Program-made: the position numbers and the translations under genes
Shown here: positions 34,811-43,790 of the stretch, piece by piece
Position numbering within the stretch: the first letter of the stretch is position 1
Layout of the letters: each line of letters begins with the position of its first letter
The notes under the pieces: model-generated
The model's database searches: none
Told to the model about the DNA's origin: nothing
Seen by the model: the letters and a program-made list of their open reading frames with translations, nothing else
NCBI GenBank assembly: GCA_903970285.1
Contig: CAJCHN010000049.1
Location: 1-64,000 of the forward strand
DNA from: Rhodanobacteraceae bacterium
GTDB taxonomy: Bacteria; Acidobacteriota; Terriglobia; Terriglobales; Acidobacteriaceae
Length of the DNA stretch: 64,000 nucleotides
Direction of reading: 5' to 3'

Positions 34811-35092
34811 GCTGGCTGCTCAAATCGGCTTGCGTCGCCCGGGGCAGCATGGTTCGTCCGGCGCAGGATGCGGGGCTTTCCGTGGTGAACGGGAGGTTTC
34901 CAAGCCCGCGGACAGGTGAAAGAATGGAGCCGGGGCCCTCCCGCGCGCGGACGCAGACTCCAGCGGATGCGCGTCGTTCGCGGTGAACATACGCAGCCTT
35001 GGCGCTCGTGTAAACTCGGCTCAGAGTTGAATCCTCTGCGGGGTTTAACGCCTCTACTACTCCCGAGTTCCATCTTGTCTCGAGGTGTTTCC

Positions 35093-36880
35093 GTGTCGAC
35101 GTCCGCTACGCAAAAGCCGGCAGGATTTCTGACGTTCACCCTGCACGCGCATCTGCCTTACGTCGTCAATCACGGAACCTGGCCGCACGGCATGGAGTGG
35201 CTGCATGAGGCCGCCGCGGAGACCTACCTTCCGCTGCTTCGGGTGCTGTCCAAGCTGGAGCAGGACGGCATCGGACTGCGCTGCAACCTGAATCTTTCGC
35301 CCATTCTTCTGGAACAGTTGTCGCACCCGGTTTTCATCGCGGAGTTCCCGAAGTATGTGACGCGGAAGATCGTCTCAGCGCGGGAAGACGAAGCCTTCTT
35401 CACGCAATCGGGCGAAGCCCACTATGCGGAGACCGCGCGCTTCTGGCTGAAGTTCTTCGAGCAGGCGCTGGCGGACTTCGAGGCGCTCGGCGGAAGTATC
35501 ATCGAAGGATTCAAGCACTTCCACCAGGCGGGCTTGATCGAGATCATCACCTGTGGAGCCACCCACGGGTATCTGCCGCTGCTGGGTACCGACGAGAGCG
35601 TCCGCGCGCAGGTCCGCACCGCGGTCGAGACGCACATCAAGCACATCGGCGAACATCCGAAGGGCATCTGGGTGCCGGAGTGCGGATATCGTCCGGCAGG
35701 ATTCTGGAGCTACCCGGTTCCGAACGCGGATGGAAGCCCGACGCCACCTGGATTCGACCGGATCGGAGTGGAGCAGGCGCTGAGCGAATCGACGCTGAAT
35801 TACTTCTTCGTCGATACCCACCTGGTGGAGGATTCGCAGCGCATTCCCTCGCCGTATCTGCTGCTGAATGGCGAGGTCGTCGAAGATGCGGAGAGGCTGG
35901 AGCAGAGGCACCCTGACGATCGTTCGCTCTACCACCCGTACTTTGTCGACGGCCCCTACGACAAGCGATATGCAGCCACCATCTTTCCGCGCGATCCGCG
36001 GACCGGCATCCAGGTCTGGTCGGGCGACAACGGCTATCCGGGCGATGGTAACTATGTGGACTTCCACAAGAAGCGCTGGCCCGGCGGCCATCGCTACTGG
36101 CGCGTCACCGGCGCGCGGGTGGATATGGGCGATAAGGCGCCCTACTATCCGCAGGAAGCGGCGGAACGGGTAAAGGGTCACGCGTCGCATTTTGTGCACC
36201 TGGTGCACCAGGCGCTGAAGAGCTCTTTCGACGACGATGTTCCACCCATCCTGTGCTCGCCATTCGATGCCGAGCTGTTCGGCCACTGGTGGTTCGAGGG
36301 TCCGCTGTGGCTGGAGGCGGTCGCCCGCACGCTGCACGATTATCCCTGCGGCGTTGAGCTGATCTCCTGCTCCAACTACCTGGCGCAGTATCCGCGAGCG
36401 GGTTTCATCGCCATGCACGAGGGCTCGTGGGGCGCCGAGGGCACCAACCAGGTATGGATGAATCCCGAGACTTCCTGGACCTACACCCACATCTACCCGG
36501 CGGAGCTGTATACGCGCGACGTGTGCACGGCGGGCAGGTGGCGCGAGAGCGAGCTGGGTACGCGTATCGTCAAGCAGCTCTGCCGCGAGCTGCTGCTGCT
36601 CGAATCCTCCGACTGGCAGTTCCTGATCACCACCGGCGCGGCACGCGACTACGCCGAGCTGCGCTTTCTGACGCACAACGATCAGTTCCTGGAGCTGAAG
36701 GGCGTGTGGCAGGCTTACGAGAAGGATGGCGAGTTGAACGAGCATCAGAGCGGCCGGCTGCAAGCGATCGAGCTGCGCGATGGCATCTTCGCCGACATCA
36801 ACCCGGAGTTCTGGGCGGCGGGCGCCAGGGCCACGCGTGCCGGAGCCGGCGAGTCGATGGCGGTCGCTTCACCGTCCTGA
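35093..36880 (+). CDS. Glycoside hydrolase family 57 (1,4-alpha-glucan branching enzyme-like)
   Basis: 595 aa from a GTG at 35093 with GAGG 7 bases upstream. GH57 motifs in order: TLHAHLPYVVNH near the N-terminus, GATHGYLPLL, GIWVPECGYRPAG with nucleophile Glu196, SPFDAELFGHWWFEGP with acid/base Asp392, and the C-terminal helical part (QLCRELLLLESSDWQFL) typical of branching enzymes with DUF1957. Proposed role is making alpha-1,6 branches in glycogen, or a related 4-alpha-glucan transfer, in the cytosol. No glgA, glgC or glgP gene is adjacent. The frame opens upstream to 34916, but that part is not family sequence. Confidence 0.92.
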   Translation: MSTSATQKPAGFLTFTLHAHLPYVVNHGTWPHGMEWLHEAAAETYLPLLRVLSKLEQDGIGLRCNLNLSPILLEQLSHPVFIAEFPKYVTRKIVSAREDEAFFTQSGEAHYAETARFWLKFFEQALADFEALGGSIIEGFKHFHQAGLIEIITCGATHGYLPLLGTDESVRAQVRTAVETHIKHIGEHPKGIWVPECGYRPAGFWSYPVPNADGSPTPPGFDRIGVEQALSESTLNYFFVDTHLVEDSQRIPSPYLLLNGEVVEDAERLEQRHPDDRSLYHPYFVDGPYDKRYAATIFPRDPRTGIQVWSGDNGYPGDGNYVDFHKKRWPGGHRYWRVTGARVDMGDKAPYYPQEAAERVKGHASHFVHLVHQALKSSFDDDVPPILCSPFDAELFGHWWFEGPLWLEAVARTLHDYPCGVELISCSNYLAQYPRAGFIAMHEGSWGAEGTNQVWMNPETSWTYTHIYPAELYTRDVCTAGRWRESELGTRIVKQLCRELLLLESSDWQFLITTGAARDYAELRFLTHNDQFLELKGVWQAYEKDGELNEHQSGRLQAIELRDGIFADINPEFWAAGARATRAGAGESMAVASPS

Positions 36881-36985
36881 ACGGCGGTCGAGCGCGGCCA
36901 GCGGTGTTGACGCCTCGAACAATCCGACGCTTGATTGGCGAGCCACATCGGCCCGCTTCCGGCAGGGCCCGGACGATCCGGTGCG

Positions 36986-37906
36986 ATGCTCCGCACGGAC
37001 GCATCCAACGCTGCAGTGGCGGCTTCGATTCAGCTCACCTCAAACTCCAGCGCCCAGGCCGCGTCCTCTGCGCGAACGCTCAGCCGGTGGCGCGGGCTCG
37101 AAACCTGGCACCTGCTCTCGCTCGATGCACCGAGCGTGGCTGCAGTATGGACCTGGTTCATCGGGCAGGCGATGGGAGTCGGTCTGCCCCGCGTTGAAGT
37201 GGCAGCGATGTTCGTCGCGGTGTGGATTCTCTATGCGGCTGACCGCCTGCTGGATGCGCGTGCGCTTGACTCAGGCCGGAACCCCGAGCATATCGCCCTG
37301 GAAGCCAGGCACCTGTTTCATCATGGCCATCGCAACGGCTTTCGCTGGGGCATCGCTTCCGGCTGCGCCGTTCTGGTAGCGTTGCTGACCCGCTTTCCGC
37401 TGGCGGAACTCAGGCTTGATGTCATGCTCGGCGGACTGCTCCTGGGGTGGCTGCTGGCCGTGCACGTCGGGGCGAGGGCGCTGCCGAAAGAGTTCGCCGT
37501 CGGCATCTTCTTCGCCGCCGCAACCGCTCTGCCCACTTTAGCCCGTGCACCGTGGCTGGGGCGCGAACTGTCGTTCCCGGCCGTTCTTTTCGCCGCGCTC
37601 TGCAGCCTCAACTGCCTGTTCATCTCTGCCTGGGAGCAGGACGCCGGAGCCTGCAACCAGGCGCACCGGCTCACCCGCATCGCGGCCTCCCGCGCCCGAT
37701 GGCTGGGCCTTCTGCTCGCCGCCGGCGCGGCAGCCGCGATGCCGTTTGACGGGGCCGGCGTCCGTCCTCTGCTGGCCGCCATCGCCCTGGCTGCGCTGCT
37801 GCTGCTGGCCGTAGACGCGCTGCGCGAGCGCCTGGGCCGCACCACGCTGCGCGCCCTCGCCGACCTGGTGCTGCTCACTCCGCTGCTTTTGATCGGAATG
37901 CGATGA
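36986..37906 (+). CDS. UbiA-like polytopic membrane protein
   Basis: About 306 aa with roughly eight hydrophobic segments. WHLLSLDAPSVAAVWTW and the acidic motif YAADRLLDARALD after helix 2 resemble the first Asp-rich motif of UbiA prenyltransferases, though the canonical NDxxDxxxD spacing is altered; a second Asp-rich motif is weak. It overlaps the next methyltransferase gene by 4 bp (ATGA), so the pair is coupled. Quinone- or lipid-type prenylation followed by methylation would be a sensible reading but is inference only. The ATG at 36986 is chosen; a TTG at 36935 is possible. Confidence 0.7.
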   Translation: MLRTDASNAAVAASIQLTSNSSAQAASSARTLSRWRGLETWHLLSLDAPSVAAVWTWFIGQAMGVGLPRVEVAAMFVAVWILYAADRLLDARALDSGRNPEHIALEARHLFHHGHRNGFRWGIASGCAVLVALLTRFPLAELRLDVMLGGLLLGWLLAVHVGARALPKEFAVGIFFAAATALPTLARAPWLGRELSFPAVLFAALCSLNCLFISAWEQDAGACNQAHRLTRIAASRARWLGLLLAAGAAAAMPFDGAGVRPLLAAIALAALLLLAVDALRERLGRTTLRALADLVLLTPLLLIGMR

Positions 37907-38613
37907 GCGAGGCCTTTCCAAACGAACTCACCCCGGCGGCGATTGCCGCTGCGCCGGCCGAAGCAGCATCCGCAAACTTCGACCGCATCGCCCGGCTCTA
38001 CCGCTGGATGGAGTACGCCTCGCTGGGTCCGCTGCTGGAGCGGGTGCGCTGGCATTTTCTGGATGCGGGCTCGCTCGATGGCGCGTGCCGCGGGCTGATT
38101 CTGGGCGAGGGCGATGGCCGTTTCACCGCGCGTCTGCTCCTCCGCAACCGCGGCCTGCGCGCCGAAGCTGTGGACGGTAGCGCGGCGATGCTGCGCCTGC
38201 TGAAGCAACGCTGCGCCTTTGCAGGCGACCGGCTGAGCACCACGCATGAGGACGCCAGACGCTATCAGCCGCCCCCGGGATTCGACTTAGTCGTGACGCA
38301 TTTCTTCCTCGACTGCCTTGCGCAGGAAGAGGTGGACGCGCTGGCCGGCCGCGTGGCTCGCGACCTCCAACCCGGCGCGCTTTGGGTAATCTCCGAGTTT
38401 CGCATCCCGGCGGGCTGGCTGGAGTGGCCGTCCCGGCTGTTCGTCCGGTCGCTTTACTTCGCGTTCCGCTGCCTCACCGGTCTGCGGGTGACGCGGCTGC
38501 CCAACCATGCGAGCGCGCTTCGCGCCGCTGGCTTTGTGCCGGTCGCGCAGCACCTCTTCGCCGGCGGTCTGCTCACGTCCGAGCTGTGGCAGGGGCCAGC
38601 GCGGAACTTATAA
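37903..38613 (+). CDS. Class I SAM-dependent methyltransferase
   Basis: 236 aa. SAM-binding loop GLILGEGDGRFTARLL (G-x-G-x-G), acidic residue AEAVDGSAAM, and FDLVVTHFFLDCLAQEEV in strand 4, followed by GALWVISEFRIPAG. The N-terminal ANFDRIARLYRWMEYAS resembles the start of UbiE-like and lipid-type methyltransferases. Translationally coupled to the UbiA-like gene by ATGA. A 60-bp gap precedes the M1 peptidase gene. The substrate is unknown. Confidence 0.85.
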   Translation: MSEAFPNELTPAAIAAAPAEAASANFDRIARLYRWMEYASLGPLLERVRWHFLDAGSLDGACRGLILGEGDGRFTARLLLRNRGLRAEAVDGSAAMLRLLKQRCAFAGDRLSTTHEDARRYQPPPGFDLVVTHFFLDCLAQEEVDALAGRVARDLQPGALWVISEFRIPAGWLEWPSRLFVRSLYFAFRCLTGLRVTRLPNHASALRAAGFVPVAQHLFAGGLLTSELWQGPARNL

Positions 38614-38673
38614 ATTGCCGGCGCGGCGAAACAGTTCCCTGAATAGCCGGATTCTTGCTCTAGAATCGGCACC

Positions 38674-40764
38674 ATGCGAAAAGCAGGCACGATGCTGGCG
38701 GCGCTTGCCGCGACTCTCTGTTTGGCGGTGGGAGCCAATGCCCAGTCAGCCGCGACCGGCCTGGCGACCAACGCCCCCGCCGGCCAACCGCTCTCGGTGC
38801 GCGTGGTCGATTACAACCTGGACGCTCACATCGACATGAGCAAAAAGGCGCTCGACGCAACGGAGAGCCTGACCTATAAGAACCTGACCGGGCAGCCGCT
38901 GGCGATGTTCCCGTTTCACCTGTACCTGAACGCTTTTCAGCCCGATTCAAGCTTCACCTCCGAGACCCACTTCGGCGGCGGCATCCGCGGCTCCGACGCG
39001 TCCAACGATTATCCGCCGAAGAATCTGGGCAGCATCACCATCGCGCAGATCGATGCGGACGGCTTCGGCGACCTCACCTCCTCCCTGCACTTCGTCGCAC
39101 CCGACGACGGCAACGCCAACGACAAGACGGTCGCCGAAGTCCCGCTGCCGCGCCCGCTGGCGCCCGGCGATTCGATCACCTTCCATCTGCGCTTCCACGA
39201 TCAGTTTCCCGAGTCGGTCGCCCGGAACGGCTACAAGCGTGACTTTCTGATGGGCGGGCAGTGGTTCCCCAAGGTCGGCGTCTTCTGGCACGGCGCCTGG
39301 AACTGCCACCAATACCACTCCACCACGGAATTCTTCTCTGACTTCGGCACCTTCCATGTGCGCTTGACGCTGCCCAAATATGAAGTGGTCGGAGCGTCCG
39401 GTGTGCCCACCGGCGACCAGGTCAACTCCGACGGAACCCAGACCCTCAGCTTCTACGCCGAAGATGTCGGGGACTTCGCCTGGGCGGCGAGCCCGCGCTT
39501 CACCGAGACGGACGGCACTTACCTCTCGTCCATGGGTCCGGTCAAGGTTCGCGTGCTGGCTCTGCAGGCGCATCCGCAGGCGGGCCAGCGCTACTTGAAA
39601 ATCCTGTTGGCGACACTCGACCAGTTCGACAGGCGCTACGGGCCGTACCCGTACAAGATCATCACCGCCATCGATCCCGAGCCGGACTCCGAGATCTTCG
39701 GCATGGAGTATCCCACGCTGATCACCTGCGGAACCTCCTGGTGGGATCCGACGCACTTCACCGAAGAGGTGACCGAGCACGAGTTCGGCCACCAGTACTG
39801 GTACGGCATGGTCGCGACCAACGAGTTTGAAGATGCGTGGCTGGACGAGGGTATCAACTCCTACACCGAGGTAAACGTGCTGGCGGCCATCCTGGGCAAG
39901 AAGACCAGCCTGATCCAGCAGCCTTGGGCCAACGCCTCGGACGGCGAGGAACAGTACATCAGCTATAGCTCGAACCCCGACAACGATCCGGTGGTGCGGC
40001 ATGCGTGGCAGTTCCGCAACGCGGGCTCGTATGGCTCCATTACCTACGGCAAGAGCGCCATCCTGCTGAAGACGCTCGAAGGCATCGTCGGCCGAGACAC
40101 CATGGACGAGGCCATGCACACCTACTTCATGCGCTTCCGCTTCCAGCATCCCACCACAGAAGACTTCCTCAACACCATCCAGCAGGTCGCCATCCAGCGT
40201 GGCCGGGCGGCGGGCATCGCGGCGGTCTCGAACGGTCCCGGACCGATGAACGGAGCCTCCGCGTTGAACGGCCTGCTGACCGCGCCGGCTCAACCGAGCG
40301 TGCTTCTGGGTTCATCGCTCACCCCTTATTTTCAGCAGGCGGTCTACGGCACGCGGGTGCTCGACTATGCGGTCGAAAGCATGGACTCCGGTCCGGCGCT
40401 GTGGTGGAAGCCCGGCAAGCAGACGCTGAAGCGAAGTACCGTCACCATTCATCGTCTCGGAGACTTCGTGCTGCCGGTTACGCTCGAGGTCGTCTTTTCC
40501 GATGGCAGCCGCATCCGCGAGCAATGGACGCCCGACACCTCTGAGGGAGTTGACCATAACACCCGCTGGAAGACGTATACCTACTTCAACAACGCCGAGA
40601 TCGTCTCAGCCGAGCTCGACCCGGACCATACCGTCATGCTGGATGTGAACCACTTCAACGACTCCTACACGGTGAAGGCGGATCCGTTGCCCGCACGCAA
40701 GATCACCAACGTCTGGATGTCCAGCCTCGAAGCCCTGGAGCAGATGGCGGGGTGGCTGGTATGA
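38674..40764 (+). CDS. M1 family metallopeptidase, exported
   Basis: 696 aa. A signal peptide (MLAALAATLCLAVGANAQ) predicts a periplasmic enzyme. The zinc site is TEHEFGHQYWYGM (HExxH at about DNA 39775-39792) and WLDEGINSYTEV, whose Glu is the third ligand; this 18-residue-later Glu is typical of M1 gluzincins. The exopeptidase motif GAMEN is replaced by FGMEYPTL, a common variant in this exported subgroup. It cleaves N-terminal residues or peptides in the periplasm. The stop overlaps the start of the following membrane protein by 4 bp. Confidence 0.92.
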   Translation: MRKAGTMLAALAATLCLAVGANAQSAATGLATNAPAGQPLSVRVVDYNLDAHIDMSKKALDATESLTYKNLTGQPLAMFPFHLYLNAFQPDSSFTSETHFGGGIRGSDASNDYPPKNLGSITIAQIDADGFGDLTSSLHFVAPDDGNANDKTVAEVPLPRPLAPGDSITFHLRFHDQFPESVARNGYKRDFLMGGQWFPKVGVFWHGAWNCHQYHSTTEFFSDFGTFHVRLTLPKYEVVGASGVPTGDQVNSDGTQTLSFYAEDVGDFAWAASPRFTETDGTYLSSMGPVKVRVLALQAHPQAGQRYLKILLATLDQFDRRYGPYPYKIITAIDPEPDSEIFGMEYPTLITCGTSWWDPTHFTEEVTEHEFGHQYWYGMVATNEFEDAWLDEGINSYTEVNVLAAILGKKTSLIQQPWANASDGEEQYISYSSNPDNDPVVRHAWQFRNAGSYGSITYGKSAILLKTLEGIVGRDTMDEAMHTYFMRFRFQHPTTEDFLNTIQQVAIQRGRAAGIAAVSNGPGPMNGASALNGLLTAPAQPSVLLGSSLTPYFQQAVYGTRVLDYAVESMDSGPALWWKPGKQTLKRSTVTIHRLGDFVLPVTLEVVFSDGSRIREQWTPDTSEGVDHNTRWKTYTYFNNAEIVSAELDPDHTVMLDVNHFNDSYTVKADPLPARKITNVWMSSLEALEQMAGWLV

Positions 40765-41822
40765 CCCTGGTCAAATCGCGTTCGATGCTGATCTCCGGTC
40801 TGCGCCTGGTCTTCGCGCACCCTGCCGCCGTGGTGTGGACGTACGTCTTCAACCTGGGCATCGCGCTGCTCTTCGCGCTTCCGCTGCACGCCAGACTGGC
40901 CAGCCTGCTCGACCACTCGATGGCCGCGCAGGGACTGAGCACGGGCTTCGACCTTGGGGTCCTGCTCAGCGCATTCACGCGTCTGAACTACCGCGTGCCG
41001 TCGCAGGGCGCCACCGTGTACCTTGGGCTCCCGCTCTACTTCCTCATCTACTTTCTGCTCGTGCCGGGAGCGTTGTTCAGCTACCGCATCGGCTCGCGCC
41101 AGCGGCTCGCCACCCTGCTCGGCGACGGCCTGTTGTTCTTCTGGCGCTTCGTCCGCATCGCGCTGCTGACCGCACTCGTTTCGGGCCTGGTGCTGGCTCC
41201 GCTGCTGGCGCTTGAGAATGCCTGGGCCGCTCATGTCGATGAGCATGTCGTCGGCGTCGCCGCGCTCTACCACCAGGTTCCTGGCTGGACCCTGATCCTG
41301 CTGGTCGCGTCGCTGTTGCGCCTCTACTTCGATCTGGTCGAGGTGTACACGGTGCAGCTCGACGGGCATTTCCGGCCCAACGGCAAGCCCGACCGGCGCG
41401 TGCGCCGCACGCTGATCCCGGCGGCGAAGACGCTGTGGCGCAACCTTCCGCGCGCCCTGGGAAGCTTCATTCTGATCGCGCTGCTGGGTCTGGCGGCCGT
41501 CTTCTTCACCGGCCGCACCGCCGTCGAGATGCTGGCGCAGCCGCGCGTCTGGCCGGCCTTCCTGCTGGTGCAGCTCGGCCTCTACCTCAACCTGCTGACA
41601 CGCTACTGGCAGCGCGGCGCCGAGACGATCCTGGCCGCCGACTATCCGCTGCTGACCGTGGCTCCGCCCGAAGATGGGCCCGATGATGCCTTCGCCTCGA
41701 GCTATTTCGCTGAAGAAGCCGAGCCGATCGCCCCCAGCCCCTCGGTGCTGGGAACCCGGGAGGATCCGCTGGACGCACAACCCAACCCCGAGCCTCCGGT
41801 GCCGCCGGAGGACTTGATCTAG
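40761..41822 (+). CDS. Polytopic membrane protein coupled to the M1 peptidase
   Basis: 353 aa with about five or six hydrophobic segments (VVWTYVFNLGIALLFALPL, YLGLPLYFLIYFLLVPGALF, VRIALLTALVSGLVLAPLLAL, TLILLVASLLRLYFDLVEV, LGSFILIALLGLAAVFF) and an acidic, Pro-rich C-terminal tail. No domain recognised. The ATGA overlap with the M1 gene implies coordinated synthesis, so a role with that peptidase or in the same envelope process is plausible. Ends 60 bp before the convergent dnaJ stop. Confidence 0.8.
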   Translation: MTLVKSRSMLISGLRLVFAHPAAVVWTYVFNLGIALLFALPLHARLASLLDHSMAAQGLSTGFDLGVLLSAFTRLNYRVPSQGATVYLGLPLYFLIYFLLVPGALFSYRIGSRQRLATLLGDGLLFFWRFVRIALLTALVSGLVLAPLLALENAWAAHVDEHVVGVAALYHQVPGWTLILLVASLLRLYFDLVEVYTVQLDGHFRPNGKPDRRVRRTLIPAAKTLWRNLPRALGSFILIALLGLAAVFFTGRTAVEMLAQPRVWPAFLLVQLGLYLNLLTRYWQRGAETILAADYPLLTVAPPEDGPDDAFASSYFAEEAEPIAPSPSVLGTREDPLDAQPNPEPPVPPEDLI

Positions 41823-41831
41823 CTCCGCCCC

Positions 41832-41871
41832 GCGGGACGCTCCGCAATGCGGGACGCTCCGCAATGCGGGA
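41832..41871. repeat. 17-bp tandem repeat between membrane protein and dnaJ
   Basis: The unit GCGGGACGCTCCGCAAT occurs twice in tandem with a partial third (GCGGGA). It fills most of the 60-bp space between two convergent stop codons. Each unit can form a small GC stem (GCGGGA with TCCGC), so it may assist termination, but no T-run is present. Confidence 0.75.
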
Positions 41872-41882
41872 GGATGCCGGCG

Positions 41883-43124
41883 TTACACCGCTTCCATCAT
41901 CTCCGCCCGCGGATCGTCCGGGTTCAGCTTGGCCAGCTCGCGCAGAATCTCCTTGGAGCGTTCGTCCTGCACCCTGGGCACCACGATCTTTACTTCGACA
42001 ATCTGATCGCCGCGCAACCCCTCGTTGGTGGCCGAAGGCACGCCCTTCTCGCGCAGGCGCAGCTTCTGCCCGGTCTGCGTGCCCGGCGGAATCTTCAACT
42101 GGGTGCGGCCGCCGCCATCATGCGTATCGATGGTCGGGACCTCGATCTTCGCGCCCAGCGCGGCCTCCGTCACCGTCACCGGAACCGTGATCGAAATGTC
42201 GTCGCCGTTGCGCTTGAAGATGGGATGCGACCCGGCCTTGATGATCAGGTAGAGATCGCCGCTGGCGCCGCCGTTGGTGCCCGCATTGCCGCGCCCGGCC
42301 AGCCGGATTCGCTGCCCGTCGCGCGTCCCGGGCTTGATGCGGAAGTCCAGCGGCTCGCGCCGCATGACCACGCCCGCACCATCGCAGGTCGCGCAGGTGT
42401 TCTGGATCTGCCCGGTGCCGCCGCAGCGCGGGCATTGAATGTTGAACTTCATGCGCCCGCCCATCTGCGTCACCTGGCCGGTGCCGTTGCACTCCGGGCA
42501 GGTCATCGACCCGCCGGTCACGCTCTTGCCCTTGCAGGTGGGACAGACCTCCTGCCGCTGAATCTCCAGCCGGGTCACGCCGCCGCGCACCGCGGTCCAG
42601 AAGTCGATTCCGACCTGGTACTCGAGGTCGGTTCCCGGCTGCGGTCCGCGCGCCTGCTTCTGCCCACCCGAAAACATCCCCGAGAAGATGTCCTTGAACG
42701 ATCCGCCGAAGCCCGAACTCTCCGTTGCCGCGCCCGAACCACGCGCTCCGGCAGCAAAGTCGGAGAAATCGAACCCGCCGAAGTCGAACGGAACCTCCTG
42801 CGCACCCTGGCCCGCGGCCCGGCTATAGGCACCCGCCGCCGCGCCCGGGCCATAGCCTCCGCGCGCCGCGGCCTCCGCCTGCGCCGGATCAATGGAGTCC
42901 GAATAGAAGCCGAACTGATCGTAGATCTTGCGTTTCTTATCGTCCGAAAGCACGTCGTTCGCCTCGGAGATCTCCTTGAACTTCTCCTCGGCCTTCTTAT
43001 CCCCGGGATTCACGTCCGGATGGTATTTGCGCGCCAGCTTGCGAAAGGCCTTGCGAATCTCGTCGGAGTTCGCGCCCTTCTTGACCCCAAGGATGCCGTA
43101 ATAATCTTTCGTCTGCGTCGCCAT
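41883..43124 (-). CDS. dnaJ: Chaperone DnaJ
   Basis: Co-chaperone that stimulates DnaK ATPase and binds unfolded clients. 413 aa. J-domain at 1-70 ([23 protein letters not shown] in [10 protein letters not shown]); Gly/Ala/Phe-rich linker with FGGFDF; the zinc-binding region with [24 protein letters not shown] and CATCDGAG; then the C-terminal substrate domains. The Gly/Phe linker is long and Ala/Gly-rich. AGGAGA precedes the ATG. It is 23 bp downstream of higA on the same strand, an unusual neighbour, and 2.7 kb from dnaK. Confidence 0.97.
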   Translation of the reverse strand: MATQTKDYYGILGVKKGANSDEIRKAFRKLARKYHPDVNPGDKKAEEKFKEISEANDVLSDDKKRKIYDQFGFYSDSIDPAQAEAAARGGYGPGAAAGAYSRAAGQGAQEVPFDFGGFDFSDFAAGARGSGAATESSGFGGSFKDIFSGMFSGGQKQARGPQPGTDLEYQVGIDFWTAVRGGVTRLEIQRQEVCPTCKGKSVTGGSMTCPECNGTGQVTQMGGRMKFNIQCPRCGGTGQIQNTCATCDGAGVVMRREPLDFRIKPGTRDGQRIRLAGRGNAGTNGGASGDLYLIIKAGSHPIFKRNGDDISITVPVTVTEAALGAKIEVPTIDTHDGGGRTQLKIPPGTQTGQKLRLREKGVPSATNEGLRGDQIVEVKIVVPRVQDERSKEILRELAKLNPDDPRAEMMEAV

Positions 43125-43146
43125 TTCGCCTGTTCTCCTGCCCGTT

Positions 43147-43458
43147 CTACGCCACGCGGCGCTGCACTTCTTTTTTCAGCTTCGGCAATAATTCCGTCTC
43201 GATGGTGGCCACGTCATACGCCGACTGCATGCGCAGCCAGTACTCAACCGTGGTGCCGAAATAGAGACTCAGTCTCGCCGCGGTATCGACGGTGATTCCC
43301 CGGCGCTCGTTCACAATCTCCGAGATCCTCGTCGCCGGCACCCGCAGCGCGAGCGCCAGGGCGTTCGCGGAGAGTCCCAGCGGCTTCATGAAGTCCTCCC
43401 GCAGAAACTCGCCCGGATGAATCCTGACCAGTCGATCCGAAGTCTTGCGCTTGATCAT
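43147..43458 (-). CDS. higA: HigA-type antitoxin (XRE family)
   Basis: 103 aa. HigA pattern [28 protein letters not shown], then [42 protein letters not shown], the helix-turn-helix of the HigA/VapI antitoxin family. It should neutralise the toxin encoded just upstream and repress the operon. The ATG at 43458 has GGAGGA 5 bases upstream and overlaps the toxin stop by 4 bp. Toxin-first order is typical for higBA. Confidence 0.93.
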   Translation of the reverse strand: MIKRKTSDRLVRIHPGEFLREDFMKPLGLSANALALALRVPATRISEIVNERRGITVDTAARLSLYFGTTVEYWLRMQSAYDVATIETELLPKLKKEVQRRVA

Positions 43459-43751
43459 TTCTTCCTCCACTCGCTCGCGTAATCCACAATCTCCACGGCT
43501 TCGGCATCGCTTCCGTTCCATACAAAGCAGATGCGGAAGCGGTCATTCACACAAATGCTCCACTGACCGACGCGGTTGCCCCGCAGCCGCTCCAGGCGGT
43601 TTTCCGGAGGATCGCGCAACTCCTCCACATGCTGCGCGGAATCTATATCCGCCAGACGGCGAGAGGCCGATCGCGCAATCGCACCACATCGCCGATTCGT
43701 GCCAGTCATGAACAGACCCCTCGTCTCAGCGTTCTTGAAGGAGACAATCAC
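43455..43751 (-). CDS. higB: HigB-type toxin (RelE/ParE superfamily)
   Basis: 98 aa from a GTG at 43751. MIVSFKNAETRGLF at the start and LERLRGNRVGQWSICVNDRFRICFVW followed by EIVDYASEW are characteristic of HigB, a ribosome-dependent mRNA interferase. An internal loop (TNRRCGAIARSASRRLADIDSAQ) is as in the family. The ribosome site GAGGA is very close to the GTG, which may keep toxin synthesis low. An inverted repeat lies directly upstream. Intact pair, so presumably functional. Confidence 0.92.
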   Translation of the reverse strand: MIVSFKNAETRGLFMTGTNRRCGAIARSASRRLADIDSAQHVEELRDPPENRLERLRGNRVGQWSICVNDRFRICFVWNGSDAEAVEIVDYASEWRKK

Positions 43752-43757
43752 ATCCTC

Positions 43758-43784
43758 AGCGTATCACGGCAAACGTTATACGCT
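43758..43784 (-). promoter_or_regulatory. Candidate higBA operator (inverted repeat)
   Basis: AGCGTAT and ATACGCT form a 7-bp inverted repeat with a 13-base spacer, starting seven bases upstream of the higB GTG. The position and symmetry suit autoregulation by HigA or HigBA. It also contains TATAAC on the minus strand, but no -35 box stands at a proper distance, so I do not assign the promoter. Confidence 0.5.
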
Positions 43785-43790
43785 TCCCGT

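Noticed and set aside
35375-36763. A 462-codon minus-strand frame opposite the GH57 gene
   Set aside because: Same reason: GC-rich antisense frame without motifs.
41847-43295. A 482-codon plus-strand frame opposite dnaJ
   Set aside because: Shadow of dnaJ with no recognisable domain or ribosome site.
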